This document shows, in pieces, positions 1 to 7,902 of a stretch of DNA of 34,514 nucleotides (position 1 is its first letter; every line of letters starts with the position of its first letter). The notes beneath the pieces were generated by a model, which worked only from the letters and a program-made list of their open reading frames with translations, searched no databases and was not told the DNA's origin. The position numbers and the translations under genes were made by a program. Source of the stretch: Oscillospiraceae bacterium (lineage in GTDB: Bacteria > Bacillota > Clostridia > Oscillospirales > Oscillospiraceae); the NCBI GenBank assembly GCA_916988195.3, contig CAKASQ030000025.1, forward strand, positions 1 to 34,514, in the 5' to 3' direction.

Positions 1-100
1 CGAGAAAAATTTACAGAATCCGGAATGTGTAAACAATCCTCCCGGTCAACCTGTAAACAATCTGGCCTTGACAAGAGTCGTCCGCCCCTACGGGACTTGT
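1..100. other. Edge region upstream of rimM, no gene assigned
   Basis: This is either the tail of a gene outside the window or non-coding sequence. Two reading frames run open from the left edge, but neither gives a recognisable protein. It holds two exact copies of TGTAAACAATC, at 28-38 and 52-62, with starts 24 bp apart. A terminator follows at once, so transcription arriving from the left should end here. Confidence 0.4.
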
Positions 101-135
101 GCGGTCTTCTGCGGAAGGCCGCGCGTTTTTTGTTT
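101..135 (+). terminator. Rho-independent terminator of the upstream unit
   Basis: A 9-bp stem (101-109 with 114-122, one G-U pair) closed by a TGCG loop is followed by GCG and a run of six T at about 125. This is a standard intrinsic terminator shape. It separates rimM from whatever lies to the left. Confidence 0.7.
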
Positions 136-141
136 TCGGAC

Positions 142-170
142 TTGTCTGCGGGATGGTTTCGCGGTATACT
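142..170 (+). promoter_or_regulatory. Sigma-A-type promoter for rimM-trmD
   Basis: A TTGTCT -35 (142-147), a 17-bp spacer and a TATACT -10 (165-170) lie just after the terminator and about 55 bp before the rimM start. The match and spacing suit the vegetative sigma factor. Confidence 0.65.
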
Positions 171-225
171 ATATTAGAATATCAGCGCCCTGCGGCGCAG
201 TTTTGGAGAACGCGGAGGAAACGCG

Positions 226-726
226 ATGAAAAAGGAATTTTTGGAGACGGGGAAAATCGTCTCGACACACGGGCTGCATGGAGACGTGAAGATTCTGCCG
301 TGGGCAGATTCCCCTGAATTTCTGCTGGAGTTTGACCGGGTGTTTGTCGGAAAGAAGGAATACGCCGTCGAGGACGCGCGCGTGCAGAAGACGTGCGTTC
401 TCATGAAGCTTGAGGGCATTGACACAGTAGAAGAGGCGGCGAAGCTGCGCAATCAGGTTGTTTTCATCGCGCGGGACGATATCGAGCTCGAGGATGGCGC
501 GATGTTCATTCAGGACCTGCTCGGCCTTCCCGTGCTGACAGAGGACGGCGCAGAGCTCGGCAAGCTCAAAGAGGTCATCTCCACGGGCGCGAACGACGTG
601 TTCTATGTCAAGGGCGCGCACGAATACATGATTCCCGCCGTGCCGGAATTTGTGCTCGAGCGGAACATTGATAGCGGCTTCATCCGCGTGCGGCTCATTG
701 AGGGGATGCAGACCGATGCGCTTTGA
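226..726 (+). CDS. rimM: Ribosome maturation factor RimM
   Basis: RimM binds ribosomal protein S19 and helps assemble the 30S head. The protein has 166 residues, the usual size. The N-terminal half begins with the family's LETGKIVSTHGLHGDVKI-type segment (residues 4-21), the RimM beta-barrel. The C-terminal half, from about residue 90 (FIQDLLGLPVLTEDG), is the PRC-barrel. An AGGAGG-like site (GCGGAGGAAACGCG) precedes the ATG. The gene overlaps trmD by 11 bp, the classic rimM-trmD pairing, so the two are probably translationally coupled. Identification is secure from sequence and context. Confidence 0.96.
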   Translation: MKKEFLETGKIVSTHGLHGDVKILPWADSPEFLLEFDRVFVGKKEYAVEDARVQKTCVLMKLEGIDTVEEAAKLRNQVVFIARDDIELEDGAMFIQDLLGLPVLTEDGAELGKLKEVISTGANDVFYVKGAHEYMIPAVPEFVLERNIDSGFIRVRLIEGMQTDAL

Positions 727-1507
727 CATTCTGACGCTGTTCCCTGAGCCCGTGGAAGCGATGATGCAGTCGAGCATCCTCGGCCGCGCGCAGAAAAAAG
801 GGCTCATCGAAATTCACGCCCACCAGATTCGCGACTATACCGCAAACCGCCAGAATCAGGTTGACGACTACCCCTACGGCGGCGGGCGCGGCGCGATTTT
901 GCAGTGCGATCCCCTGTACCGGTGCTGGTGCGCGATCTGCGACGATATCGGCGCGCCGGTACATACAATCTTTCTCTCTGCCTGCGGAAGTGTGTTCAAT
1001 CAGGAAAAGGCAAAACAGATGCAGCGAAGCTTTGAAAACGTGATTCTTGTTTGCGGGCACTATGAAGGCATCGATCAGCGCTTCATCGACGAATGCGTGG
1101 ACGAAGAAATTTCCCTCGGCGACTTCGTCTTAACCGGCGGCGAGCTTCCGGCGATGATGATCGCGGACGCAGTGTGCCGCCTTGTCCCGGGCGTTCTGGG
1201 AGACGAGGTCTGCTTCACGGACGAGAGCCACTGGGACGGACTGCTCGAGTACCCGCAGTACTCGCGCCCCGAAGTCTGGCACGGCCTGGCCGTTCCGGAG
1301 GTGCTTCTCTCCGGCAATCATCAGAACGTCGACCGCTGGCGCAAGAAGCAGTCGATTCTTCGCACGATGTACCGGCGGCCCGACATGTTCAAAAAACTGC
1401 GCTTCCCCTATAAAACGCGCGCCGAACGCAAATTTGTTGCAGAATTGGAGGCAGAAAATGAAGACTTCCGAAATCGCGACCCTAAAAACCTGGATTACCG
1501 AAAGTGA
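716..1507 (+). CDS. trmD: tRNA (guanine37-N1)-methyltransferase TrmD
   Basis: TrmD methylates G37 next to the anticodon of a subset of tRNAs using S-adenosylmethionine, which prevents +1 frameshifting. The start is the ATG at 716, inside the rimM end, giving MRFDILTLFPEP, the canonical TrmD N-terminus. The frame stays open further upstream, but that part overlaps rimM and has no family match. The trefoil-knot SAM site is visible as CGHYEGIDQRFID and LGDFVLTGGELP. The C-terminal helical tRNA-binding part includes PEVWHGLAVPEVLLSGNH. Length is 263 residues, slightly longer than many TrmD proteins because of a charged tail. Confidence 0.96.
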   Translation: MRFDILTLFPEPVEAMMQSSILGRAQKKGLIEIHAHQIRDYTANRQNQVDDYPYGGGRGAILQCDPLYRCWCAICDDIGAPVHTIFLSACGSVFNQEKAKQMQRSFENVILVCGHYEGIDQRFIDECVDEEISLGDFVLTGGELPAMMIADAVCRLVPGVLGDEVCFTDESHWDGLLEYPQYSRPEVWHGLAVPEVLLSGNHQNVDRWRKKQSILRTMYRRPDMFKKLRFPYKTRAERKFVAELEAENEDFRNRDPKNLDYRK

Positions 1508-2180
1508 TAACATCGTCTTTTTTGGAGGCGCGGGCGTGTCCACTGAGTCCGGCATCCCGGACTTCCGCAGCGTCGACGGCCTATACCACCAGAAGTTCGA
1601 CTACCCGCCCGAGACCATCCTGTCCCATAGCTTTTTCTACAGCCACACGGAGGAATTTTACCGGTTCTACCGCGAAAAAATGCTCCCCTTAGAGGCCAAA
1701 CCCAACGCCGCGCATCTGGCTTTGGCAAAGCTCGAGCAGGAAGGAAAGCTCAAGGCCATCGTCACGCAGAACATCGACGGCCTGCACCAGAAGGCGGGAA
1801 GCAAATGCGTCTACGAGCTCCACGGCTCTGTGTACCGCAACCGCTGCCAGCGCTGCGGCAAGCAGTATCCCCCGGAGTTTATCCGCGACTTCCGGGGCAT
1901 TCCGCACTGCGATTGCGGCGGGCTCATCAAGCCCGAGGTCGTGCTCTATGAAGAGGGTCTGGACGAAGCGTGCATCGACGGCGCCATCCGCGCCATCTCC
2001 AGGGCCGATATTCTGATCGTCGGCGGCACGTCGCTCACCGTCTACCCAGCCGCAGGCCTCATCCGCTACTACGGCGGCAACAAATTAGTTTTAATCAACC
2101 GCGACGAGACGCAATATGACTCGTACGCAAACCTCATCTTCCGCGACCCGATCGGGACCGTCCTGTCTCAGGTCGTGTAA
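1458..2180 (+). CDS. NAD-dependent protein deacylase (sirtuin, Sir2 family)
   Basis: Sirtuins remove acyl groups from lysines, consuming NAD+ and releasing nicotinamide and O-acyl-ADP-ribose. At 240 residues the protein is the standard bacterial size. Visible motifs are the NAD-binding GAGVSTESGIPDFR (about 25-37), TQNIDGLHQKAG with the ribose/nicotinamide-site residues (103-114), catalytic His122 in LHGS, four zinc cysteines (C130, C133, C151, C153) and GGTSLTVYPA near the C-terminus. The chosen ATG has GGAGG 8 bp upstream. It lies 50 bp inside the end of trmD in another frame, so expression probably depends on that operon. The acyl preference cannot be read from sequence alone. Confidence 0.94.
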   Translation: MKTSEIATLKTWITESDNIVFFGGAGVSTESGIPDFRSVDGLYHQKFDYPPETILSHSFFYSHTEEFYRFYREKMLPLEAKPNAAHLALAKLEQEGKLKAIVTQNIDGLHQKAGSKCVYELHGSVYRNRCQRCGKQYPPEFIRDFRGIPHCDCGGLIKPEVVLYEEGLDEACIDGAIRAISRADILIVGGTSLTVYPAAGLIRYYGGNKLVLINRDETQYDSYANLIFRDPIGTVLSQVV

Positions 2181-2197
2181 CGCCAAAAGGAGTCCCT

Positions 2198-3070
2198 ATG
2201 AACCGCACAGAATTCCAAAACTGGACAAAACATCACATCCGCCTGATGGACGGCGCGACCGGCAGCAACCTCATGAAGGCCGGCATGCCGCGCGGCGTCT
2301 GTACCGAGCAATGGGTGCTGGAGCACCCGGACGCAATCCTCGCCTTACAGAGCGCATATAAGGCCGCGGGCAGCGACATGGTCTACGCGCCGACGTTCTG
2401 CGCAAACCGCATCGCCCTCTCCGGCTACGGCTTGCAGGATGATGTTTCCCGCATGAACCGCGAGCTGGTCGCGCTCAGCAAAAAAGCCGTCGGCTCCGGC
2501 GTTCTCGTCGCGGGCGATATGACCACGACCGGAAAGCCCGCCGATCCCGAAGACAGCGACGGCTATCAGCAGCTGCTGGACGCGTATCGAGAGCAGGCCG
2601 AGGCCCTGATTTCCGGTGGGGCCGACCTCATCGGCGTGGAGACGATGATGGGTGTGAACGAATGCGTCGCGGCCATCGAGGCCATCCGCTCGCTTGGCGA
2701 TATTGCCGTCATCTGCACGCTCTCGGTCCAGTCCGACGGCAAGTGCTACTTTGACGGAAGCGTCTTCGAAGCCGCAGAGATTCTCGAGGCGCTGGGCGCG
2801 GACGCGATCGGCGTGAACTGCTCCACCGGCCCCGACCAGCTGGAGAGCGTCATCCGGACGCTCAAAAACACATGCTCTCTTCCCGTCATCGCAAAGCCGA
2901 ACGCTGGCATGCCGAAGATTTCGGATTCCGGCGAGGCCGTCTATTCCATGGAGGCAGGCGAGTTTGCGCAGCATATGGAGCGGCTTGTCGAAGCCGGCGC
3001 GAGCCTCATTGGCGGCTGCTGCGGAACGACTCCGGAGTTTATAGAAGCCCTGCGAGGGCTTAAGCGATAA
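2198..3070 (+). CDS. Homocysteine S-methyltransferase family protein
   Basis: This family moves a methyl group to homocysteine to make methionine, as in the N-terminal module of cobalamin-dependent MetH or betaine/S-methylmethionine:homocysteine methyltransferases. The 290-residue protein is a single TIM barrel. It starts with LMDGATGSNLMKAGMP, has GVNCSTGP (first zinc Cys, about residue 207) and ends with IGGCCGTTPEFI, which supplies the paired zinc cysteines. Cobalamin and pterin domains are absent, so it either works as a stand-alone enzyme with a small methyl donor or pairs with a separate corrinoid protein. It follows the sirtuin by 17 bp with an AAGGAG site and is probably the last gene of the operon. 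The methyl donor is unknown. Confidence 0.88.
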   Translation: MNRTEFQNWTKHHIRLMDGATGSNLMKAGMPRGVCTEQWVLEHPDAILALQSAYKAAGSDMVYAPTFCANRIALSGYGLQDDVSRMNRELVALSKKAVGSGVLVAGDMTTTGKPADPEDSDGYQQLLDAYREQAEALISGGADLIGVETMMGVNECVAAIEAIRSLGDIAVICTLSVQSDGKCYFDGSVFEAAEILEALGADAIGVNCSTGPDQLESVIRTLKNTCSLPVIAKPNAGMPKISDSGEAVYSMEAGEFAQHMERLVEAGASLIGGCCGTTPEFIEALRGLKR

Positions 3071-3911
3071 GTTTAAATTTGGCCGTGCCTGCCGGGGCTG
3101 TCTTTTTACTTCTTGCCGTGGCGCAGGCGCCAGAGTTCCACTGGCAGAAGCCTGCCAGCCTGGTGATTCGACCCCACGCTTCTTAGCTGCGCAAAGAAGC
3201 GCCGTGTCGAGCCGCCGCGAAGAAATTGCCCAAAGGAAACCCTTGGGAAGGGTTTCCTCTGGACTCCTTCGGAAACAGAGGGGCGCGGCCCCTCTGGCAC
3301 CCCGGGCTGCCCGATACAGACGGTTGTACCGGTTGGGCGTGCTTACGTACTTTTGAACGCTCTGTAGTCGGGGGTACGACAAACTTGGCAGACCCGACTC
3401 GGCGCAAAGCAAATTTCCTCTGGAAATTTCTTTGCGCGGGGGCTTCCCCCTCTGCGATGAGGGCCCCGTCCCCCATCGCAGCCCGCCCGCAAGGATTTTT
3501 GCAGAGCAAAAATGCCTTGCGGCGAACAAGTCTTCCAAATTTGCTGCTCGGCACGAAAATCGTCAGACTTTTTACAAACCAGTGGGTACTTGCATGCCAG
3601 AAAGAGAGTGCTTCCAAAATACGTAGAAGATTGCCCCATTGGAAAGGCAATGCAAATCCGGAACTCCCGGGATCTCAAAAGGGCCGCAGCCTTTTTGTTT
3701 CCGAAGGAGTCCAGAGGAAACCATTCTCAAGGGTTTCCTTTGGGCAATTTCTTCTTGACGGCCGACGCCGTTCTTCTTTGCGCAGCTAAGAAGAATGGGG
3801 TCGGAACCCGAACAAGCTGGCATGTAACGCCAGAAGCACACTGGCCATACCTGGCCACGGCAGGTAAAACAAAAAACACCGCGGGTGTAACCCGCACAAA
3901 GGAAGTACCAT
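3071..3911. other. 841-bp gene-free region holding a palindromic element
   Basis: No convincing gene lies here. Open frames on both strands merely follow the two arms of a long inverted repeat and resemble each other for that reason. The region holds the inverted repeat listed separately and internal perfect hairpins at about 3402-3437, 3452-3481 and 3487-3522. A small GCGGGT/ACCCGC hairpin at 3881-3895 lies just before the ribosome-binding site of the next gene. Confidence 0.7.
3131..3843. repeat. Long imperfect inverted repeat, about 710 bp overall
   Basis: The left arm (best part 3169-3277, weaker out to 3131 and in to about 3307) is the reverse complement of the right arm (best part 3692-3803, weaker in to about 3665 and out to 3843). 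Matching blocks include TTTCCGAAGGAGTCCAGAGG, AAGGGTTTCCTTTGGGCAAT and TTTGCGCAGCTAAGAAG with their complements. About 355 bp of hairpin-rich sequence lies between the arms. No transposase frame is present. It could be a non-autonomous mobile element, two inverted copies of a dispersed repeat, or a structured RNA. The arms are seen directly; the function is unknown. Confidence 0.8.
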
Positions 3912-5981
3912 ATGGCAGAATTTTTGCCCATCAATCAATCTGATATGAACCGCCGCGGCTGGACGCAGTGCGACTTTGTCTATGTCGTCGGCGACGCATA
4001 TGTCGACCATCCGTCGTTTGGACACGCGATCATCTCGCGTGTTCTGGAAGCCCACGGCTACAAGGTCGGTATCATCTCCCAGCCGGACTGGAAAAATCCA
4101 GATTCTATCTCCATTTTGGGCGAGCCCCGACTCGGCTTTTTGGTCTGTGGCGGCAACATGGACTCGATGGTAAACCACTATTCCGTCTCCCGCCATCACC
4201 GGAAGATTGACGCATACACGCCCGGCGGCCTCATGGGAAAGCGCCCGGACTACGCTGTGACGGTCTACTGCAATCTGATCCGCCAACGCTACAAAAAAGC
4301 CCCCATCATCATCGGCGGCATTGAGGCAAGCCTTCGGCGGCTCGCGCATTATGACTACTGGTCCGATAAGCTCAAGCGCTCCGTTTTGCTCGACGCGCAG
4401 GCCGACCTTCTCATCTACGGCATGGGCGAGCGCGCCATCGTTGAAATTGCCGACGCGCTCAACGACGGGATGGACGTCCACGACATTACCTACATTGACG
4501 GCACGGTTTTTAAAGTCAAAGCGCCGGACGAAAATCTATCGTATTTAAAGCTCCCAAGCTACCCTGACCTTCAGAAAAGCAAACGCAAATACGCCGAAAG
4601 CTTCTATCTCCAGTACCAGAACACCGACCCGTTTTCGGCCAAGCGGCTCTTAGAGCCCTATTCCGACCACGAATTTGTCGTCCAGAATCCGCCGCAAAAG
4701 CCGCTTTCGCAGCAGGAGATGGACGCGGTCTACGATCTTCCCTACTGCCGCACATATCACCCGAGCTACGAAGCGCTCGGCGGCGTGCCCGCGATTTCCG
4801 AGATTCAGTTCAGCCTGACATCCTGCCGGGGCTGCTTTGGAGCCTGCAATTTCTGCGCGCTGACGTTCCATCAGGGCAGGATCATCCAGTCCCGGTCGCA
4901 CGCGTCGCTTTTAAAAGAGGCATGCCTCATGACGCGCGAGGCCAATTTCAAGGGTTACATCCACGATGTGGGCGGCCCCACGGCAGATTTCCGGCAGCCG
5001 GCGTGCAAAAAGCAGCTGACCCGCGGCGCATGTCAGAACCGGCAGTGCCTGTTCCCCTCGCCGTGCAAGAATTTAGTCGCCGACCACTCGGACTACCTCG
5101 CGCTTCTTCGCAAGCTCCGCGCGATCCCGGGCGTCAAGAAGGTCTTCATTCGCAGCGGTCTGCGCTTTGACTACATTCTGGCCGATTCCTCAGACGTGTT
5201 TTTCAAAGAGCTCGTACGCTATCACATTTCCGGGCAATTAAAGGTCGCGCCGGAGCATGTGTCGGACGCGGTTCTGGAGAAGATGGGAAAGCCGCGCCAC
5301 AGCGTCTATCTGCGCTTTGCGGAAAAATACGCCGAGCTCAATAAACAAGAGCGCATGAACCAGTTCTTAGTTCCCTATCTCATGTCGTCGCACCCGGGCT
5401 GTACGATGAAGGACGCGGTCGCGTTGGCAGAATACCTGCGTGATATTTCTCACCAGCCCGAGCAGGTGCAGGACTTCTATCCCACGCCCTCGACCTTATC
5501 GACCGTCATGTATTACACCGGCTTAGATCCCCGGACGATGCAGCCGGTCTATGTTCCGAAGGACCCGCGCGAAAAGGCGATGCAGCGCGCGCTCATGCAG
5601 TACAAGGACCCGAAAAACTACACGCTCGTGCATGAAGCGCTGGAGCTTGCGCATAGGGAGGATCTGATCGGTTTTGGTCCTCAATGCCTCATCCGCCCGC
5701 GCAAGGGCGAATCCGCCGGGAAAGCTTCCTCGCAGCAGGAGAAAAAGCCGCAGATGAAGTCCGGCGCAAAGCAGCCTCAAAAGCCCGCATCCGATGCAAA
5801 GCAAAGCAGCCAGCTGCGTCCGCCGCGGAAAAACGCCGCGCCTTCAAACTCTCCCAAGCAGGCAAATGCGCCCAAAAAGCCCGCGCCCATGAAAAAGGCC
5901 CAGCCGCCAAAATCCGCCGCAAATGCCAAAAAATCGCCCAACGGACGCGCGCGCAAAGCGCCTGCCAAGCGGAATCCCTGA
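3912..5981 (+). CDS. YgiQ family radical SAM protein
   Basis: This large radical SAM protein of the YgiQ/UPF0313 family has no firmly known substrate. It begins AEFLPINQSDMNRRGW, typical of the family, with a B12-binding-like N-terminal region. The radical SAM [4Fe-4S] motif CRGCFGACNFC (CxxxCxxC) lies at about residues 310-320. KVAPEHVSDAVL and the DUF3362-like segment QVQDFYPTPSTLSTVMYYTG follow. The last ~90 residues are a Lys/Pro/Ala-rich basic tail, probably disordered. The start has GGAAG upstream. The gene sits right after the palindromic island and appears to be transcribed alone or with the next gene. Confidence 0.92.
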   Translation: MAEFLPINQSDMNRRGWTQCDFVYVVGDAYVDHPSFGHAIISRVLEAHGYKVGIISQPDWKNPDSISILGEPRLGFLVCGGNMDSMVNHYSVSRHHRKIDAYTPGGLMGKRPDYAVTVYCNLIRQRYKKAPIIIGGIEASLRRLAHYDYWSDKLKRSVLLDAQADLLIYGMGERAIVEIADALNDGMDVHDITYIDGTVFKVKAPDENLSYLKLPSYPDLQKSKRKYAESFYLQYQNTDPFSAKRLLEPYSDHEFVVQNPPQKPLSQQEMDAVYDLPYCRTYHPSYEALGGVPAISEIQFSLTSCRGCFGACNFCALTFHQGRIIQSRSHASLLKEACLMTREANFKGYIHDVGGPTADFRQPACKKQLTRGACQNRQCLFPSPCKNLVADHSDYLALLRKLRAIPGVKKVFIRSGLRFDYILADSSDVFFKELVRYHISGQLKVAPEHVSDAVLEKMGKPRHSVYLRFAEKYAELNKQERMNQFLVPYLMSSHPGCTMKDAVALAEYLRDISHQPEQVQDFYPTPSTLSTVMYYTGLDPRTMQPVYVPKDPREKAMQRALMQYKDPKNYTLVHEALELAHREDLIGFGPQCLIRPRKGESAGKASSQQEKKPQMKSGAKQPQKPASDAKQSSQLRPPRKNAAPSNSPKQANAPKKPAPMKKAQPPKSAANAKKSPNGRARKAPAKRNP

Positions 5982-6011
5982 TTTTTGTTTCCGGCATAAG
6001 CGGCCGCTGCC

Positions 6012-6044
6012 CCTCATATAGTTTCCCATACGAACTAAATGAGG
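6012..6044 (+). promoter_or_regulatory. Stem-loop covering the ribosome-binding site of the SSB-like gene
   Basis: CCTCAT-A-TAGTT (6012-6023) pairs with AACTA-A-ATGAGG (6033-6044), an 11 of 12 bp stem with a 9-nt loop. The 3' strand includes the first half of the GAGGTGG ribosome-binding site (6041-6047) of the gene starting at 6052. Such a structure could repress translation until a protein binds or the stem opens. The structure is seen; the regulatory role is inferred. Confidence 0.4.
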
Positions 6045-6051
6045 TGGAAGA

Positions 6052-6672
6052 ATGGAAAACGCAGCCAACCGCATTGCGCTCACCGGCGCGCTGGATACTC
6101 TGCCGGAATACTCGCACACCAACCATGACCGGAACTTTTACCGGCTGACGCTCTGCGTCGAACGACTCTCGGGCGCGGTCGATCTTCTGCCCGTGCTCGC
6201 GGCGGAGGACGTTCTGAACGAGGCCGATCTCTTCCGCGGCGAACGCATCGCCATCACCGGGCAGGTTCGTTCGTTCAATAACCGCGCGCCGGAGGGCCGT
6301 CGGCTCATCATCTCGGTCTACGCCGATACGCTCACCACGACCGACCAGCCTGCGCAAAATGACGTGAGCCTCACGGGCTCTGTCTGCAAGCCGCCCATCT
6401 ATCGCAGAACGCCCCTTGGCCGGGAAATCTGCGACGTGATGCTGGCCGTCCCCCGGCCGTACCGCCGCACGGACTACATCCCCTGCATCCTCTGGGGCAG
6501 AAGCGCGCAGGAGGCAGCAAGCGCCCTTCCCGGCTCGAAGCTCCATGTCACGGGCCGCCTGCAAAGCCGGGACTACATCAAGGTCATCGACGGCGAGAGC
6601 TTCACCCGCACGGCCTACGAGCTCTCGGTCACGGAGGCGGAATTTCTGGCGGAGCCGGATTTTTCGGAATAA
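6052..6672 (+). CDS. Single-stranded DNA-binding protein family, two OB-folds
   Basis: The 206-residue protein appears to hold two OB-fold units. The first is about residues 5-95 (IALTGALDTLPEYSHT, FYRLTLCVERLSG, ERIAITGQVRSFNN). The second is about 102-198 (VSLTGSVCKPPIYRRTPLG, ICDVMLAVPRPYRRTDYIPC, KLHVTGRLQSRDY). The second half closely follows the SSB pattern, with the xxGRLQSRxY strand typical of bacterial SSB. A C-terminal acidic DDDIPF-type tail is absent; the end is AEPDFSE, acidic and phenylalanine-containing but not canonical. It probably binds single-stranded nucleic acid as a paralogue of the main SSB. A stem-loop covers its ribosome-binding site. Confidence 0.8.
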   Translation: MENAANRIALTGALDTLPEYSHTNHDRNFYRLTLCVERLSGAVDLLPVLAAEDVLNEADLFRGERIAITGQVRSFNNRAPEGRRLIISVYADTLTTTDQPAQNDVSLTGSVCKPPIYRRTPLGREICDVMLAVPRPYRRTDYIPCILWGRSAQEAASALPGSKLHVTGRLQSRDYIKVIDGESFTRTAYELSVTEAEFLAEPDFSE

Positions 6673-6776
6673 GAAAATTTTTCAAAAACCATGCAACCCT
6701 TCCCCTGTTTTCTCGTCTGGATAGATGACCAACAAACTTCAACACTATCCCCGTACAAAAGAAAGGAGCAAGGATC

Positions 6777-7829
6777 ATGAAAAAGAACACCCGTTTACTT
6801 GCTGTTCTGCTGGCTTTGACCATCCTCGCGCTGAGCCTCACCGCCTGCGCGTCCAGCAGCAAATACGTCGCTGAAACAACAACGGCCACGGTATCTAATA
6901 GCGCCGCCTACGACTCTGCACCCATGGAGGAGCCCGCCTCGACGACGCAGGAAACCGCCGAGTTCGAGGAGATGAAATCCGAAAACGGCGCGCTCTCCAT
7001 GACGACCGAGGTCACGCAGGATGACGCGCCTGAGGCCGCTTCGACCGACGTTGCTTCCAAGATCATCTACTCGGCAGACCTATCCGCCCAGACGACCGAC
7101 TTTGACGCGGCCATCTCGAAGCTCGACGCGCAGATCACAGCTTTCGGCGGCTTCATCGAGCGCTCGGACATCAACGGCGACACACGCTACAATGACGACG
7201 GCACAACGAGCGTCATCAACCGCTGGGCGTATTACACCATCCGCGTCCCCGCCGCCCGCTTTGAAGCGTTCCTCCATCAGACCGAGGGCATCGGAAACGT
7301 CACCTCCATCAGCCGGTACGCCGAAAACGTGACCTCGCAGTACACAGACTATGAGGCGCGGCTCTCGTCTCTGCGCACGCAGGAGGAGCGGCTCCTTTCG
7401 ATGCTCGAAAAGAGCGAGGATGTAGAAAGCCTCATCGCCCTCGAGCAGCGCCTGGCAGACGTCCGGTACGAGCTCGAATCCATCGAACGAAACCTCAAAA
7501 ATCTTGATCTGCAAATCTCCTATTCGACGATCACCTTGAACCTGCAGGAGGTCGAAATTTACACGCCGACCGTTCCTGTGCAAAGAAGCTTCGGCGAAAA
7601 GCTCTCGAGTGCGTTCTCCGACGGCTGGCGGAGCTTCGTGCGCGGCCTTCAGTACTTCTGCATTGACTTGGCCTTGATGCTGCCGGGATTGGTGCTGTTC
7701 CTTCTGATCGTCTTCGCTCTCTTCCTTCTGGTTCGGAAAATCGTCCGCAAGACAAAAGCCCGCCGCGAGGCCAAAAAAGAGGCTCCCGCGCCGCAGGCAC
7801 CAACCGATTCCGAAAGCAAACCCGAATAA
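6777..7829 (+). CDS. DUF4349 domain lipoprotein
   Basis: A surface lipoprotein of unknown function. The signal peptide ends in the lipobox LTAC, with Cys24 as the lipidation site. A low-complexity acidic linker runs to about residue 85. The DUF4349 region follows (SADLSAQTTDFDAAISKLDA, YYTIRVPAARFEAFL) with a coiled-coil stretch of charged heptads around 180-240. A hydrophobic segment at about 294-320 predicts a membrane helix, followed by a basic cytoplasmic tail. The protein may therefore be held by both lipid and helix. An AGAAAGGAG site precedes the ATG, and a strong terminator follows. It appears monocistronic. Confidence 0.85.
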   Translation: MKKNTRLLAVLLALTILALSLTACASSSKYVAETTTATVSNSAAYDSAPMEEPASTTQETAEFEEMKSENGALSMTTEVTQDDAPEAASTDVASKIIYSADLSAQTTDFDAAISKLDAQITAFGGFIERSDINGDTRYNDDGTTSVINRWAYYTIRVPAARFEAFLHQTEGIGNVTSISRYAENVTSQYTDYEARLSSLRTQEERLLSMLEKSEDVESLIALEQRLADVRYELESIERNLKNLDLQISYSTITLNLQEVEIYTPTVPVQRSFGEKLSSAFSDGWRSFVRGLQYFCIDLALMLPGLVLFLLIVFALFLLVRKIVRKTKARREAKKEAPAPQAPTDSESKPE

Positions 7830-7833
7830 CCGA

Positions 7834-7866
7834 AAAACCGGAACGCTTCGCGTTCCGGTTTTTTGT
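7834..7866. terminator. Intrinsic terminator after the DUF4349 gene
   Basis: A 13-bp perfect stem, AAAACCGGAACGC (7834-7846) with GCGTTCCGGTTTT (7850-7862), has a TTC loop and a T-run. The flanking A-run lets it also work for the minus-strand gene ending at 7903. The same CCGGAACGC core recurs in the terminator at 34411. Confidence 0.9.
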
Positions 7867-7902
7867 GTGATGTGCGCTTTTGAGGATAGCGCAGCAAACG
7901 GA

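Noticed and set aside
2345-3538. Minus-strand open frame of 397 codons
   Set aside because: It runs from the palindromic island across the homocysteine methyltransferase gene on the opposite strand, with no recognisable domain.
3226-3943. Several open frames of 100-190 codons in the palindromic island
   Set aside because: Frames from the two arms resemble each other only because the arms are inverted copies. They cross strong hairpins and lack ribosome-binding sites.
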